Source of the DNA: Chrysoporthe austroafricana
Taxonomy: Eukaryota > Ascomycota > Sordariomycetes > Diaporthales > Cryphonectriaceae
Assembly (NCBI GenBank): GCA_001051155.2
Contig: JYIP02000004.1
Coordinates: 3,156,383 to 3,220,382, forward strand
Length of the DNA: 64,000 bases
Direction of reading: 5' to 3'
Under the pieces are notes generated by a model, which was not told the origin of the DNA, did no database searches, and saw only the letters and a program-made list of their open reading frames with translations. Positions 1 to 9,140 of the stretch are shown here, piece after piece (the stretch's first letter is position 1; each line of letters starts with the position of its first letter). Both the position numbers and the translations under genes were made by a program.

Positions 1-34
1 ATTTCTTCGAGGTGAGAGGTTCCTTGGTCGCCAT
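1..34 (-). CDS. Possible first exon of a gene running off the left edge
   Basis: On the minus strand an ATG at 34 sits in a strong context (CACCATGGCG) and opens a frame that stays open to the window edge, reading MATKEPLTSKK. Eleven codons cannot identify a family. The placement, about 590 bp head-to-head from the DUF3605 gene, is normal for a divergent fungal gene pair. It could also be a chance ATG in a promoter. Confidence 0.3.
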   Translation of the reverse strand, partial: MATKEPLTSKK

Positions 35-624
35 GGTGCGGTTTCCGTAGGGTGTGCTCGTGGGTTTGGGAGAGGGATTGATGGAGGACGAGGCCCCTGA
101 GCGCGGAGGCGAGGATTGGTCTTGACCCTGGGACCTCGAGGGAAGCTCTGCGCTCTTTCGTGGGGGCAGGGGGCAGGGGCGAGAGGGCGCTGGTCCTGGG
201 GTGGATGTTGAGGAAGCTTGCCGCGAAAAGTCCAGCCAGGCCCGCCGACGGGATCGGAGCTTTTGGCGGGGAGCTCGAACCACTCGAGGGCCCCACGGCC
301 GTCTCCGCCATGTGTCTCTTCTTTCGGCAAGGCGGTCTGGGGCCGACCCCGGCCCGGCGTTGCTACGCAGCAGACAGCGGCTGGGGCCACGCGTGTGGCA
401 GTATGCTGTTAGCGCCAGCCGCCCTGGACGACGTGCGGATCGTCACTCGTTATCGCGCCCGCTCTCCATCTTGGGTCTGCGGTTGGATCGGTGAGGAATC
501 CCGATCGTATCGTAGCATTCACCCACCAGCCCCTCTCAGTGCTCAGGTTCCCTCCGTTCGGGCCGACGCAAGGACGCTTAACCGATCCTCTGGCAGTTCA
601 TCCTAAGCAGAGCGCCTTTGCACG
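35..624. other. Intergenic region, probable divergent promoter
   Basis: GC-rich stretch between the possible edge exon and the DUF3605 gene. Overlapping short frames exist here, but none has a recognisable protein, splice structure or start context. It presumably holds the promoter and 5' leader of the DUF3605 gene; no TATA box or clear factor site was recognised. Confidence 0.4.
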
Positions 625-1308
625 ATGGGCGAGAATCCCGCAGAGGATGCCCCCTTTCCCCTGACGGAGGTGGACAGACGGGTCCTTTCACAGACGGACG
701 AGGAGTTCAAGTATCATGACTGGGACGAGTTGAGGGCTATCATCGGTGGGTGGCATGTATCTCCCGTGGCCCGAGTCTTCCCCTCCCTGACAGTCCCGTT
801 AGATGCAAACAACCTCTCGGTCCTGAAGCGCAAGCCATCAGACCTGCGCAGATACATGGAGTGGACGGCGGCAACCAAGGCTGAATATGGATCCATGACC
901 AACTATCTCATGCAGAACCGCCTGCCCAAGGCCTGGGGCGGCCTTCCTTTCACCCCCGTCTCCGAGACCCCCTTCGCCAACCCGTCCGATTATCGGGTGC
1001 TCCAAAACGACTGGCCCTACGGCCTCACCCCCGACATCACGCACATTGTCGTCTGGAGCCGAACGCTCATCCCGACGGACCCCAGCACCGGTGACGTCAC
1101 CCCCGAGAGCAGGCAGCTCATCCGCGACTTCGTGAAGACGTACTTTGCTGACAGGCTGGGTCCGGGTGGCGACGAGCGGGTGATGTGGTTCAAGAACTGG
1201 GTGTCCCTCCAGTCGGTGCGCGCCCTGGAGCACATCCACGTCCTCGTGAGGGATGCCGACCCGTCGACATTGGCGGGGTGGACGGAGGAGCATGACTTCC
1301 ATAGATAG
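625..1308 (+). CDS. DUF3605 family protein (N-acetylglucosamine-induced protein 1-like)
   Basis: Single-exon gene for 227 residues. The sequence matches the fungal DUF3605 family as I know it: an N-terminal 'PFPLTEVDRRVLSQTDEEF' segment, the W-[DE]-E-L-R-x-I-I motif followed by a Leu/Arg-rich stretch, a central YLMQNRLPKAWG block, and a C-terminal WFKNW(V)SLQSVRALEHIHVLVR block, which is the most conserved part. The biochemical function is unknown; some members are annotated as N-acetylglucosamine-induced. No signal peptide or membrane segment is visible, so a soluble protein is likely. The start at 625 is the first ATG in frame and agrees with family length. It is convergent with SND2, only 63 bp apart, so the 3' UTRs must overlap or be very short. 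Confidence 0.85.
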   Translation: MGENPAEDAPFPLTEVDRRVLSQTDEEFKYHDWDELRAIIGGWHVSPVARVFPSLTVPLDANNLSVLKRKPSDLRRYMEWTAATKAEYGSMTNYLMQNRLPKAWGGLPFTPVSETPFANPSDYRVLQNDWPYGLTPDITHIVVWSRTLIPTDPSTGDVTPESRQLIRDFVKTYFADRLGPGGDERVMWFKNWVSLQSVRALEHIHVLVRDADPSTLAGWTEEHDFHR

Positions 1309-1371
1309 ATAGTTGCGGGCGAGACCACAGACGAGCCGCCGGTCGAATGCTACCCCATGAGGCCGAGACCA

Positions 1372-1860
1372 TCAGGCCGCAGCTCGTCGCTGCTTCCGGT
1401 TCCCAGCGGGCGCAGCCTCCTGGGCGCCCTGGGCGCCCTGCATGCCCGCCAGCTGCTTGGCCTGGCCGAGCAGCCCGTAGCCCTGGTAGGCCCCGTATGC
1501 CGGGACGACAGCCCACAGCAGCCAGAACCAATTCCCGAACAGCATGACCAGGACCTGGCAGGCCCAGGTGACCCACACGACATCCCACATGTACTCGGTC
1601 AGGCCCTTGGCGGAGAGGTCGTCGCCCGAGGACCTGAGGGCGCCGGTGGCAGAGTCGAACTTCGGCCGCCCGGCCTTCTCGAGGGCGAACTGGCAGATGA
1701 AGCTCGGCAGGGACAGGAGGAAGTAGGCCAGGAGCGAGCGGGACCGGAAGAGGAAGTGCCATGCCAGGAAGACGCCGTTGACCGCGGCCGCGCCGATGTG
1801 CAGGTTGTTCAGGGCCGCGGCGTTGGACTTGGCGCGGTCCTTCTTCGCCTTCTGAGCCAT
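1372..1860 (-). CDS. SND2: SND2/TMEM208 family ER-targeting membrane protein
   Basis: Single-exon 162-residue membrane protein of the SND2/Env10/TMEM208 (DUF788) family. In yeast this family works in the SRP-independent (SND) route that brings proteins with central or C-terminal membrane anchors to the ER. Visible features are a Lys-rich start (MAQKAKKDRAKSN), paired hydrophobic hairpins at about residues 25-60 (HFLFRSRSLLAYFLLSLPSF), the family block around FALEKAGRPKFD, a second hairpin at about 85-125 (DVVWVTWACQVLVMLFGNWF, then LWAVVPAYGAYQGY), and a basic C-terminal tail ending NRKQRRAAA. Length and topology fit the family. The start at 1860 is the only sensible ATG. It is divergent from cdc27 across about 1.27 kb. 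Confidence 0.88.
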   Translation of the reverse strand: MAQKAKKDRAKSNAAALNNLHIGAAAVNGVFLAWHFLFRSRSLLAYFLLSLPSFICQFALEKAGRPKFDSATGALRSSGDDLSAKGLTEYMWDVVWVTWACQVLVMLFGNWFWLLWAVVPAYGAYQGYGLLGQAKQLAGMQGAQGAQEAAPAGNRKQRRAAA

Positions 1861-3126
1861 GACGTGCCGCGCGTGAGAGGGAGATGAGGGGTGAGAGCTA
1901 GTCAGACGTGTGTATGCGATGCGTGAGTGTGATCAGTCGCGCGGCTGGATTAGAGGGAAGGTCGGCTTCCTCAGGCTCCGTGTAGTGTATAGTTTGTGGC
2001 TGGTGGCTTGTGAGGGCGTGATGCTGTCGCAAAGGGCTGGAGCTGTCGACACACAAATTGGGGTTGAGGCGTACCCTGTCCTTGCTACGTAAGCACGGCA
2101 GGCTGTGGTGTACCACGGCGGCGTGTGCAGTGCGCAGTAGCTCCGTGCACAGCAACGGGAAATCGGATGGCGGGGACTGGGTAGTAGCGTGCCAGTGCCC
2201 CCCAGGGCTGCGGGTAGGGGCAGGGCAGCAGGCAGGCGGGCAGGTGGGGGCGCGCGGGCGGTTGCTCCAGCGGCAGAAACGCCCAATCGCTTCCTGTTGC
2301 AGACGGGGTCAAAACAACCATCCACCTGGAACTTCACGCTCGACATCCAACACCCGCCCCGACCTCACCACCCTTCTTCCTGCCTGCACCGTCGCTCCTG
2401 CGGTCCTCCTCCCACCTTCCGCGAGGCATTTGCTTGCTTTGTGGCGCCGTTCACGTTGCTTGTGCTGGCTGTAATCATCCGCCTGAGCTGGACCACTGGG
2501 CTGTTCGCACGCTCCTTCCTGGTTCCCTAGAGCCTAGACAAGACGACATCATCCTCTTCGCGCGCCTCCTCCTACCACGCTGAGGCTACTGGTGCACGGT
2601 GATCTGTGTGAGACTGGGCTGTAGATCCGTGCGGCTCGTCTTCCACAACATCTCTCGACTAGCACGACGAGGCTCTGCAAAACACGACACGTCGCGGGCT
2701 GCCGGTCTCCAGGACGCTGTCACTGCTCGCCTCGCCATCCGGTCCTGCTTTCTGTTGCTCCGAGATCAACATCCACAGGCCACAACCTAGGTTCTGTTCT
2801 CATCGTCTGGCTTCCGAACTCTCGACAACGCGTCTCTCTGTGTGTTGTCAATCCTTAATACTCTTGCATTATATCCAGGCTCGACAAGATCAACATCTGC
2901 ATGCAGCACAACATTCACCCACCACCCATCCGATCCGCGACCAGCCTCGAAGGTATCCAGTCGCTGGCCACCCGATATCCTGTCCGCCTAGCTCGACCCA
3001 TCACGCGCGGGCCGAACCTCTCGCTGAACTTGGTCGACAGCCAGGTCCGGAATACCTCATGGATCGACGGCACTGGTAACAACACCTACTGTTGTCCCGG
3101 CCAGGCCGACGTTGGGCACTGAAAAT
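1861..3126. other. Divergent promoter region between SND2 and CDC27
   Basis: About 1.27 kb without a supportable gene. It must hold the SND2 promoter (left) and the CDC27 promoter and leader (right). Several open frames overlap here but show no family resemblance. A CT-rich stretch lies at about 2335-2420, as is common in fungal leaders. Confidence 0.5.
2828..2833. promoter_or_regulatory. ACGCGT element (MCB-like) upstream of CDC27
   Basis: A perfect ACGCGT hexamer about 290 bp upstream of the CDC27 start. In yeasts this is the MBF (MluI cell-cycle box) site. CDC27 is a cell-cycle gene, so the placement is suggestive, but a single palindromic hexamer in GC-rich DNA can occur by chance. Confidence 0.25.
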
Positions 3127-5628
3127 ATGGCGCCCCTCCTTGCTGCGTCCAACGAGATGCTGCAACAAGCTGTATACTACCACCTCGACAACAACTCCCT
3201 CGACAATGCCCTCTTCTTCGCCGAGAGGCTAGGCGCCCAGGATAAGACCACAGAGGCTGCCTTTCTCTCGGCCCTCTGCCATTTCCGACTGGGGGACTAC
3301 CGAACCGCGTACCATTTCAGCAAGGCTGCCGGCTACAGAGGAATCCACCTGGGCTGTTCATACGTCTTTGCGCAAGCATCCCTACGGCTGGGGTTATGGA
3401 AGGATGGGATCACGGCCCTAGAAAAATCAAGAGGGCTCTGGTCGCTGAGAAACAACATGGGGAGGCATACAGCTGGGCTGAGAGTGCCGCACCCAGACTC
3501 TTCGGCGTGCAGCTGTCTTCTGGGGAAGCTGTACCGTGGCTACGACGACAAGGCGAAGGCTGTTGCTTGTTTTGAGGAGTCGCTGAAGGCAAACCCGCTG
3601 ATGTGGGATGCCTTCACTTCGCTATGCGACATGGGTGTCGCGGTCCGAGTCCCGAACATCTTCAAGAGCAACGAAACCCTTGTCAAAAACTTCGACCAGG
3701 TGGCGGGTTCCGCCTCCAATGACCACAAGGAGCCGTCCTTAAACGCCCTTGAGCCTCTTCACGTGCCGAAGAAATCGTCTCGACCAGCTGCCCAGGATGC
3801 TGCAGATCCTTTCGAACAACAACGCACGGCCACATCTAATGACATTGCCTCCTTTAGCAACCTCCAGGATGATGGAAATGATTTCATGTCTAAGATCGTT
3901 GCTGCCAGGTCGCGAGTCGGTCATACTGCAGGGCCACCACCGAATCTCGAGGGCATGGAGACACCTACAAGTTACGGTTTCAGTGCTGATGCCCAGGCTG
4001 CGCGGGTGGTAACAGGCCCCGAGCCGCCTCATGCACCGATGCGAAGGACAAGACCGCCGCAGACTGTTGATCAAGAAGCACCGCCTCGGGTGGCCTACAA
4101 ACTGCAGTCGAAGAGAAGAGGTCAGGTTCAGGAAGCGGCAGAAGTGCCGTCCGACCCGGCAACATCACTTCTCAAATCCTCGTCCATAACGGAGCGAAAG
4201 CGGACTGTATCTGGGCAGCCGGTGCATTCCAGACCGATGCACGCGGACGAGCCGGGAGCCCCCCAGCGCAGGAGTGCGAGGTTGAACGTGTTCAACAAGT
4301 CCACCACGAAGACGAACTCCGGTGCGTCTACTGTCGGTGCGACTGCGGGGCGAGAATTAAAGAGGGCTAGAGCACCTATCTCAAGCCGCTTCGTTAGATC
4401 CAACGCAAGCGTTGGTCGTGTGGTTAGTGGCAACAGGCGAGGCACCGAGGATGTGGCGAACATGGACGTCGACCGCCCCGAAGGGCCGACAGGGAAACCG
4501 CCCGTGACGACGCAGCGTATGCCGCAGAAACCGCCAGATCCGGAGCCAGCTGGGACCGAGGAGGCACTGAAGCTGATCCTGGATCTCTTGAGGCGGTATG
4601 GCTACGGGTACCAACAGCTCTCGCAATTCCACTGCCAGGATGCGCTCCAGTCCTTCAGCACGCTTCCTCGGCAGCACCAGGATACGCCGTGGGTACTAGC
4701 GCAGATGGGTCGGGCTCAGTATGAACAGGCGGCATACCCGGAGGCCGAGAGATTCTTTCGACGTTTGAGGATAATGTCCCCGACTCGCATGCAAGACATG
4801 GAGGTGTACTCGACTATCCTCTGGCATCTTAAGCGAGAGACAGACCTCTCGTTCCTGGCGCACGAGCTCATTGACTCGGCGTGGTTGTCGCCTGAGGCAT
4901 GGTGCGCGCTCGGAAATGCATGGTCCCTGGCAAAGGACCACGAGCAGGCGCTGCGGTGTTTCAAACGAGCGACGCAGCTTGATCCCAAATTCGCGTACGC
5001 TTATACGCTTCAAGGCCATGAGCACATGGCCAATGAAGAGTACGACAAGGCCCTCACGGCTTTTAGGCTATCGATCTCGGCAGACCGGCGTCATTACAAT
5101 GCCTACTACGGCATCGGTATGGTGTACGAGAAGCTTGGAAACTATGAAAAGGCCCAAATCCACTTCCAGGCTGCCTCACAGATTCATCCTACCAATGCTG
5201 TTCTCATATGCTGTATCGGCACGGTCTTGGAGAAGCAGAAGCAGGTCAAGCAGGCATTGGCATTCTTTAGCAAAGCAACCGAGTTGGATCCTCGTGCTGC
5301 CCAGGCCAGATTCAGGAAGGCCCGCGCCCTCCTAGCTGTCGGCCATCTGTCGAAGGCTCAGAACGAGCTTCTCATCCTGAAGGATCTGGCCCCAGACGAC
5401 GCCCGTGTACACTTCCTGCTTGGCAAGCTATACAAGGCGCAGAACGACAAGAGCCAGGCTGTGCGGCATTTCACTCAGGCTCTGAGTCTTGACCCCAAGG
5501 TATACCGTGGTCTACACCATCTTTTCATGACAGGGCTAACACATCCTCGCAAGGCGAGCCAGCAGATCAAGGAAGCGATTGAGAGTCTGGAAGATGATGA
5601 TGGGCTCGACGACTCGATGATGCAATGA
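3127..5628 (+). CDS. CDC27: Anaphase-promoting complex subunit Cdc27/APC3 (BimA/Nuc2)
   Basis: Single-exon gene for 833 residues from the ATG at 3127 (the frame is open slightly further upstream but has no other ATG). The N-terminus MAPLLAASNEMLQQAVYYHL followed by DNN begins the Apc3 TPR block (about residues 10-150), including LFFAERLGAQ, YRTAYHFSKAAGYRG and the LLGKLYRGYDDKAKAV repeat. A disordered linker (about 190-490) is rich in Ser-Pro, Arg and Lys and probably phosphorylated. The C-terminal half (about 495-800) is a run of TPRs: WCALGNAWSLAKDHEQALRC, AYTLQGHEHMANEEYDKALT and YYGIGMVYEKLGNYEKAQIH are textbook copies. APC3 binds the C-box/IR tails of Cdc20/Cdh1 and APC10 in the APC/C ubiquitin ligase that triggers anaphase. 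The tail is acidic (ESLEDDDGLDDSMMQ). Homologous to Aspergillus BimA. Confidence 0.95.
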   Translation: MAPLLAASNEMLQQAVYYHLDNNSLDNALFFAERLGAQDKTTEAAFLSALCHFRLGDYRTAYHFSKAAGYRGIHLGCSYVFAQASLRLGLWKDGITALEKSRGLWSLRNNMGRHTAGLRVPHPDSSACSCLLGKLYRGYDDKAKAVACFEESLKANPLMWDAFTSLCDMGVAVRVPNIFKSNETLVKNFDQVAGSASNDHKEPSLNALEPLHVPKKSSRPAAQDAADPFEQQRTATSNDIASFSNLQDDGNDFMSKIVAARSRVGHTAGPPPNLEGMETPTSYGFSADAQAARVVTGPEPPHAPMRRTRPPQTVDQEAPPRVAYKLQSKRRGQVQEAAEVPSDPATSLLKSSSITERKRTVSGQPVHSRPMHADEPGAPQRRSARLNVFNKSTTKTNSGASTVGATAGRELKRARAPISSRFVRSNASVGRVVSGNRRGTEDVANMDVDRPEGPTGKPPVTTQRMPQKPPDPEPAGTEEALKLILDLLRRYGYGYQQLSQFHCQDALQSFSTLPRQHQDTPWVLAQMGRAQYEQAAYPEAERFFRRLRIMSPTRMQDMEVYSTILWHLKRETDLSFLAHELIDSAWLSPEAWCALGNAWSLAKDHEQALRCFKRATQLDPKFAYAYTLQGHEHMANEEYDKALTAFRLSISADRRHYNAYYGIGMVYEKLGNYEKAQIHFQAASQIHPTNAVLICCIGTVLEKQKQVKQALAFFSKATELDPRAAQARFRKARALLAVGHLSKAQNELLILKDLAPDDARVHFLLGKLYKAQNDKSQAVRHFTQALSLDPKVYRGLHHLFMTGLTHPRKASQQIKEAIESLEDDDGLDDSMMQ

Positions 5629-6230
5629 CGAGTGAAAGCTGTGCAGATGGCGTTCCGCGGTCTTGCTTATCATGAAGGACAAAATTAGCATGGGCAAAAA
5701 GGGACGACTACTGAGGAGAGTTTGGCGCTATGTATCAATGTCTGCCTTAGCTTATTGCAGATTGTGGTATGCATTCGAGTGGGACAAACAAGCATGGCAT
5801 GGAGCACGGGAGGAGACCAACATCAAGCATGGCACAGGCGTTTCGAACAACGGAGGCAATGAACAAAACGCAGATAGTGCAGGCAGGGAATCGCCGGCAG
5901 GCGATCGCCTGGTCTGGACTCATGTGCTTTCTTTTTAGGAGGGGATCAAGAGGCAGGTAATTGGATTCATGGTGGTGCGGGAGATATTGACGACCCCTCC
6001 TGCCCTCTTCTACAGTGTATAGGTACTTCAGCATTGCATCGAGATGGAATGTGCAGTGCGTGCATTCATGTCAATGATGAATGAATCGATGATACCCGTA
6101 TCTACAAGCTGCAAAAAATCATCACGCTATGGGCCCCTGCCTCGCTGTCGCTCGCCATGCTGCTGGTTGCAGAAGTTATATATACAAGAACAAGCCGCCC
6201 GTCCGCACAGGCTCACGCGCCCTGCCCTCA
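5629..6230. other. Convergent 3' region
   Basis: Six hundred bases between the CDC27 stop and the stop of the minus-strand AhpC/TSA-like gene. It should contain both 3' UTRs. No gene is supportable; short overlapping frames are not convincing. Confidence 0.5.
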
Positions 6231-6972
6231 TCACAAGGTCTCGGCGGGCGGCTCCATGTCGGCGGGCGGCTCCATGAAGGCCCGCAGCGCGGCATCCAGG
6301 TCCGGGATGTCGCTCGCCGTCCTCGCGACGCTGACCCACCGCACCTTGCCGCCCCGGTCGACGGCGAAGGCGCCGCCGGTCTGCCAGCGGGTGCCGCTCT
6401 CGATGGTGCGGTTCCAGATGCCCTCGGTCTTGCCCAGCTGCACGGCGCTGTACATGCTCATGGGCCCCACGGCGTGCCAGTACGAGCTCAGGCCCAGCCC
6501 CCACGCGGCGTACGCCTCGCGGCCCTCGTCGACGACCACCTCGGTCTCCCACTCGCCGCCGACCTCGGGGATCCACTTCTCGGTGGCCTCGCGGCTCGAG
6601 TGGGAGACGGCGATGCACGCGATCTTCCCGGCGTGGGTGTTGGAGAAGGCGACGAGGTTGCGGAAGGCCTTTTCGGCGACTGTAGTTTTTCGGGGGCGGC
6701 GAGGGCGCCGGGGTCAGCCGCGGCGGTCAGGTAGTGATGGGCGGGCAGGCCGTGGGTGGGAGTGTGATGACGGGGGCGGGCGGGCTCTGCTTACATGGGC
6801 AGCCGCAGTGCCGCAGGAAGACGATCACCGTGGGCTTGTCGCGGGGCAGCTTGAGCAGCTCGTGCTCCGGGGCGGGATCGCCCACCTTGGGGACGGGGGC
6901 GACCTCTTTCGGGGGCGGGGACTTGAAGGACTGGATCTCTTTGAAGAAGTGGTCTTTTAATTCTGCGGCCAT
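6231..6972 (-). CDS. AhpC/TSA-type thioredoxin-fold antioxidant protein
   Basis: Two-exon gene for 208 residues. Exon 1 is 6972-6795 and exon 2 is 6679-6231; the 115 bp intron has GTAAGC at the donor, CTGAC as branch site and CTACAG at the acceptor, and joining it gives one frame. The protein belongs to the AhpC/TSA_2 (PF13911-like) group of peroxiredoxin-like proteins: VGDPAPEHELLKLPRDKPTV, then strand VIVFLRHCGCPFAEKAFRNL carrying the Cys residues at the thioredoxin active-site position, then CIAVSHSSREATEKWIPEVG and the SSYWHAVGPMSMYS and GGAFAVDRGGKVRWV blocks. These proteins are thought to reduce peroxides or act as redox partners. The Cys-Gly-Cys spacing (C-x-C rather than C-x-x-C) is notable. 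No targeting signal; likely cytosolic. The start MAAELKDHFFKE was chosen over an in-frame upstream extension that begins without ATG. Confidence 0.82.
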
Positions 6973-7366
6973 ACTGATTGCCTGCAATCGGGAGAATTCG
7001 TTTGCGGGAGCCAGACGGGTTTGCGGGTGAGTGGTTGTGGTCGGAGGTGGCAAGAGATGGGATATACTAGGTATTAATAGTCGCCGCACGCTGGCGTGTC
7101 AGGAGAGTTGACAACGCGGTGAGGACGTGCATGAACCTCGAAGCTTCGAGCTTTCCCCACAGCCGCCAAAGCCATGACATCAGATAAGATTAAGCTCATC
7201 CCTGTACCGTACGCACATAGCACGCCGTCCCGTCGGCTTCTCCCGCAGTGCCTGCATAATTCTGCGCAACTACACAAGACAAGTGCAAGCCTCTTGGCGT
7301 GAAAACGGTTTCGCGAGGGCGCCGATCGATCTCACACCCTGGCAGCACCGGCCGCCGCATGTGAAG
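6973..7366. other. Short divergent promoter (AhpC-like / DML1)
   Basis: Nearly 400 bp between two divergent start codons, so both promoters and leaders lie here. No TATA box or named site was recognised with confidence. Confidence 0.4.
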
Positions 7367-9140
7367 ATGCACGAGATCATCACGCTCCAGCTGGGCCAGC
7401 AGAGCAACTACCTCGCAACCCACTTCTGGAACACCCAGGTTCGGAGCCCCCCTCCCGTGAGGAAAAGAAAACACTGACCCTGCTCCCACCCCCCAGGAAT
7501 CCTACTTCACCTACGCCGAGAATGAAGAGTCGCCCGTCGACCACGACGTCCACTGGCGGCCCGGGATCGGCGCCGACGGCGCCGAGACGTACATGCCGCG
7601 GACGGTCATCTACGACCTGAAGGGCGGGTTCGGCACGCTGAAGAAGATCAACGCCCTCTACGACATCGCCGACGGCGGCGAGCCGGACGGCGGCGCCGCC
7701 TCGTCGTCGCTGTGGTCGGGCCGCACCGTCGTGCAGAGGGCGGACCCCATCGCCCCCAGCGAGTACCAGCAGTCGCTCGACGCCGGCCTGGAGCCGCCGC
7801 GGCCGGCCGCCGCGGCGGTGCGGTACTGGAGCGACTTCAACCGCGTCTTCTACCACCCGCGGAGCGTCGTGCAGCTGAGCGAGTACGAGCTGAACTCGAC
7901 GCTCGCGCCGTTCGAGCGCTGGGACGCCGGCGGCGAGCTCTTCGCCGGCCTGGACCGCGAGCACGACCTCGTGGACCGCGACCTGCGCCCGTTCGTCGAG
8001 GAGGCCGACCAGATGCAGGGCATCCAGATCGTCGCGGCGCTGGACGATGCATGGGGCGGCTTCGCGGCGAGGTACGCCGAGCGGCTGAGGGACGAGTACG
8101 GGAAGACGACCCTGTGGGTCTGGGGCCTGCAGGGGGGGTTCCAAGGCGTGAACAGGGTAAGTGCCGTCCTTGCTTTTTGCTCTTGGGGTGCGGAACGTCC
8201 TGGGGGGGGGGCTGACACCATCGCAGGAGAAGCGGCTCCTCCGCCTGGTCAACAAGGCCAAGTCCCTCACGGAGCTGTACAAGCAGGCCTCGCTCCTCGT
8301 CCCGGTGTCCCTCGCGCCCGCCGCGCCGCCGCGGCTCCGGGACACCCTCGCGCTGGACGCCTCGTCGGCGTGGCACACGACCGCCCTGCTCTCGGCGGCC
8401 GTCGAGTCGGCCACCCTGCCGTCGCGGCTCCGGGACGCGGCGAACCGCGACGCGCTCGGCACGATGGCCGACCTGCTGAACGTCCACGGCCGGCAGACCG
8501 TCGCCAACCTGCAGATGAGCTTCTGCGCCGCGGGCGGGGCGCCGCACAGCGCGGAGGCGGGCGACGGGCCCGGGGACGGGCTGCGGCTGGACGTGGACTT
8601 CCGCCCCACGGACGACGCGGGCGACGGCGCCGGGAGGGCGGCGCGCAACGGCTTCCACGGCGGGCCGAAGGTGTTCAGCCAGGTGCTGGCCAGCCGCGGC
8701 GCGCGGGCCGAGGACGAGGAGGGCGACGGTGGCGAGGGAGGGGAGGATGACAGGATGCGCAGGAGGGGACGCGGGGAGGCCATCAGCCGGAGGTAAGTTG
8801 CATCTCTGCCAGATCTGATATCTGGTCCTGAACGTCTCGGGCTACATAATGACCAACCCCGTGATCTAGATACCGGTCTACGCTGAGCTACCCGGTCCTG
8901 AACAGCTTTCCCGAGATCTTCCGAGACGGGAAAGGCGAGACGCTGAGAGACAGCGTTGCCGTCACGACGTCCCTTTCGACGGACACGGAGCTGTCCGGCA
9001 AGCTCAAGTCGCTACGGGGCACGGTGACCAGACTGATCGGCCTCGAGGACCGGGAGGATCTCAGCAACGGGCTGGCCGAGATGGCTGACGAGTATCACGA
9101 GGGCTGGTCGAGCGGCAGCGATGAGGGCGAGGACGACTGA
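7367..9140 (+). CDS. DML1: Misato/DML1 tubulin-like protein for mitochondrial inheritance
   Basis: Four-exon gene for 522 residues: exons 7367-7438, 7497-8156, 8227-8792 and 8870-9140. All three introns (58, 70 and 77 bp) are GT...AG and keep the frame; the first donor, GTTCGG, is weak, but joining there gives the conserved HFWNTQESYFTY junction. DML1/misato proteins are distant tubulin relatives needed in yeast for mitochondrial DNA inheritance and morphology. Visible family marks are the N-terminal [20 protein letters not shown], the segment II start [33 protein letters not shown], and the central [20 protein letters not shown]. The end is acidic (SGSDEGEDD). The 3' part of exon 3 encodes a low-complexity Glu/Gly/Arg segment (about residues 410-435). 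A 467-codon antisense frame here is a composition artefact. Confidence 0.9.

Noticed and set aside
7380..8783. 467-codon minus-strand open frame
   Set aside because: It lies antisense to DML1 in GC-rich DNA, is Ser/Pro/Arg-rich and crosses DML1 introns; the sense frame is clearly the conserved gene.
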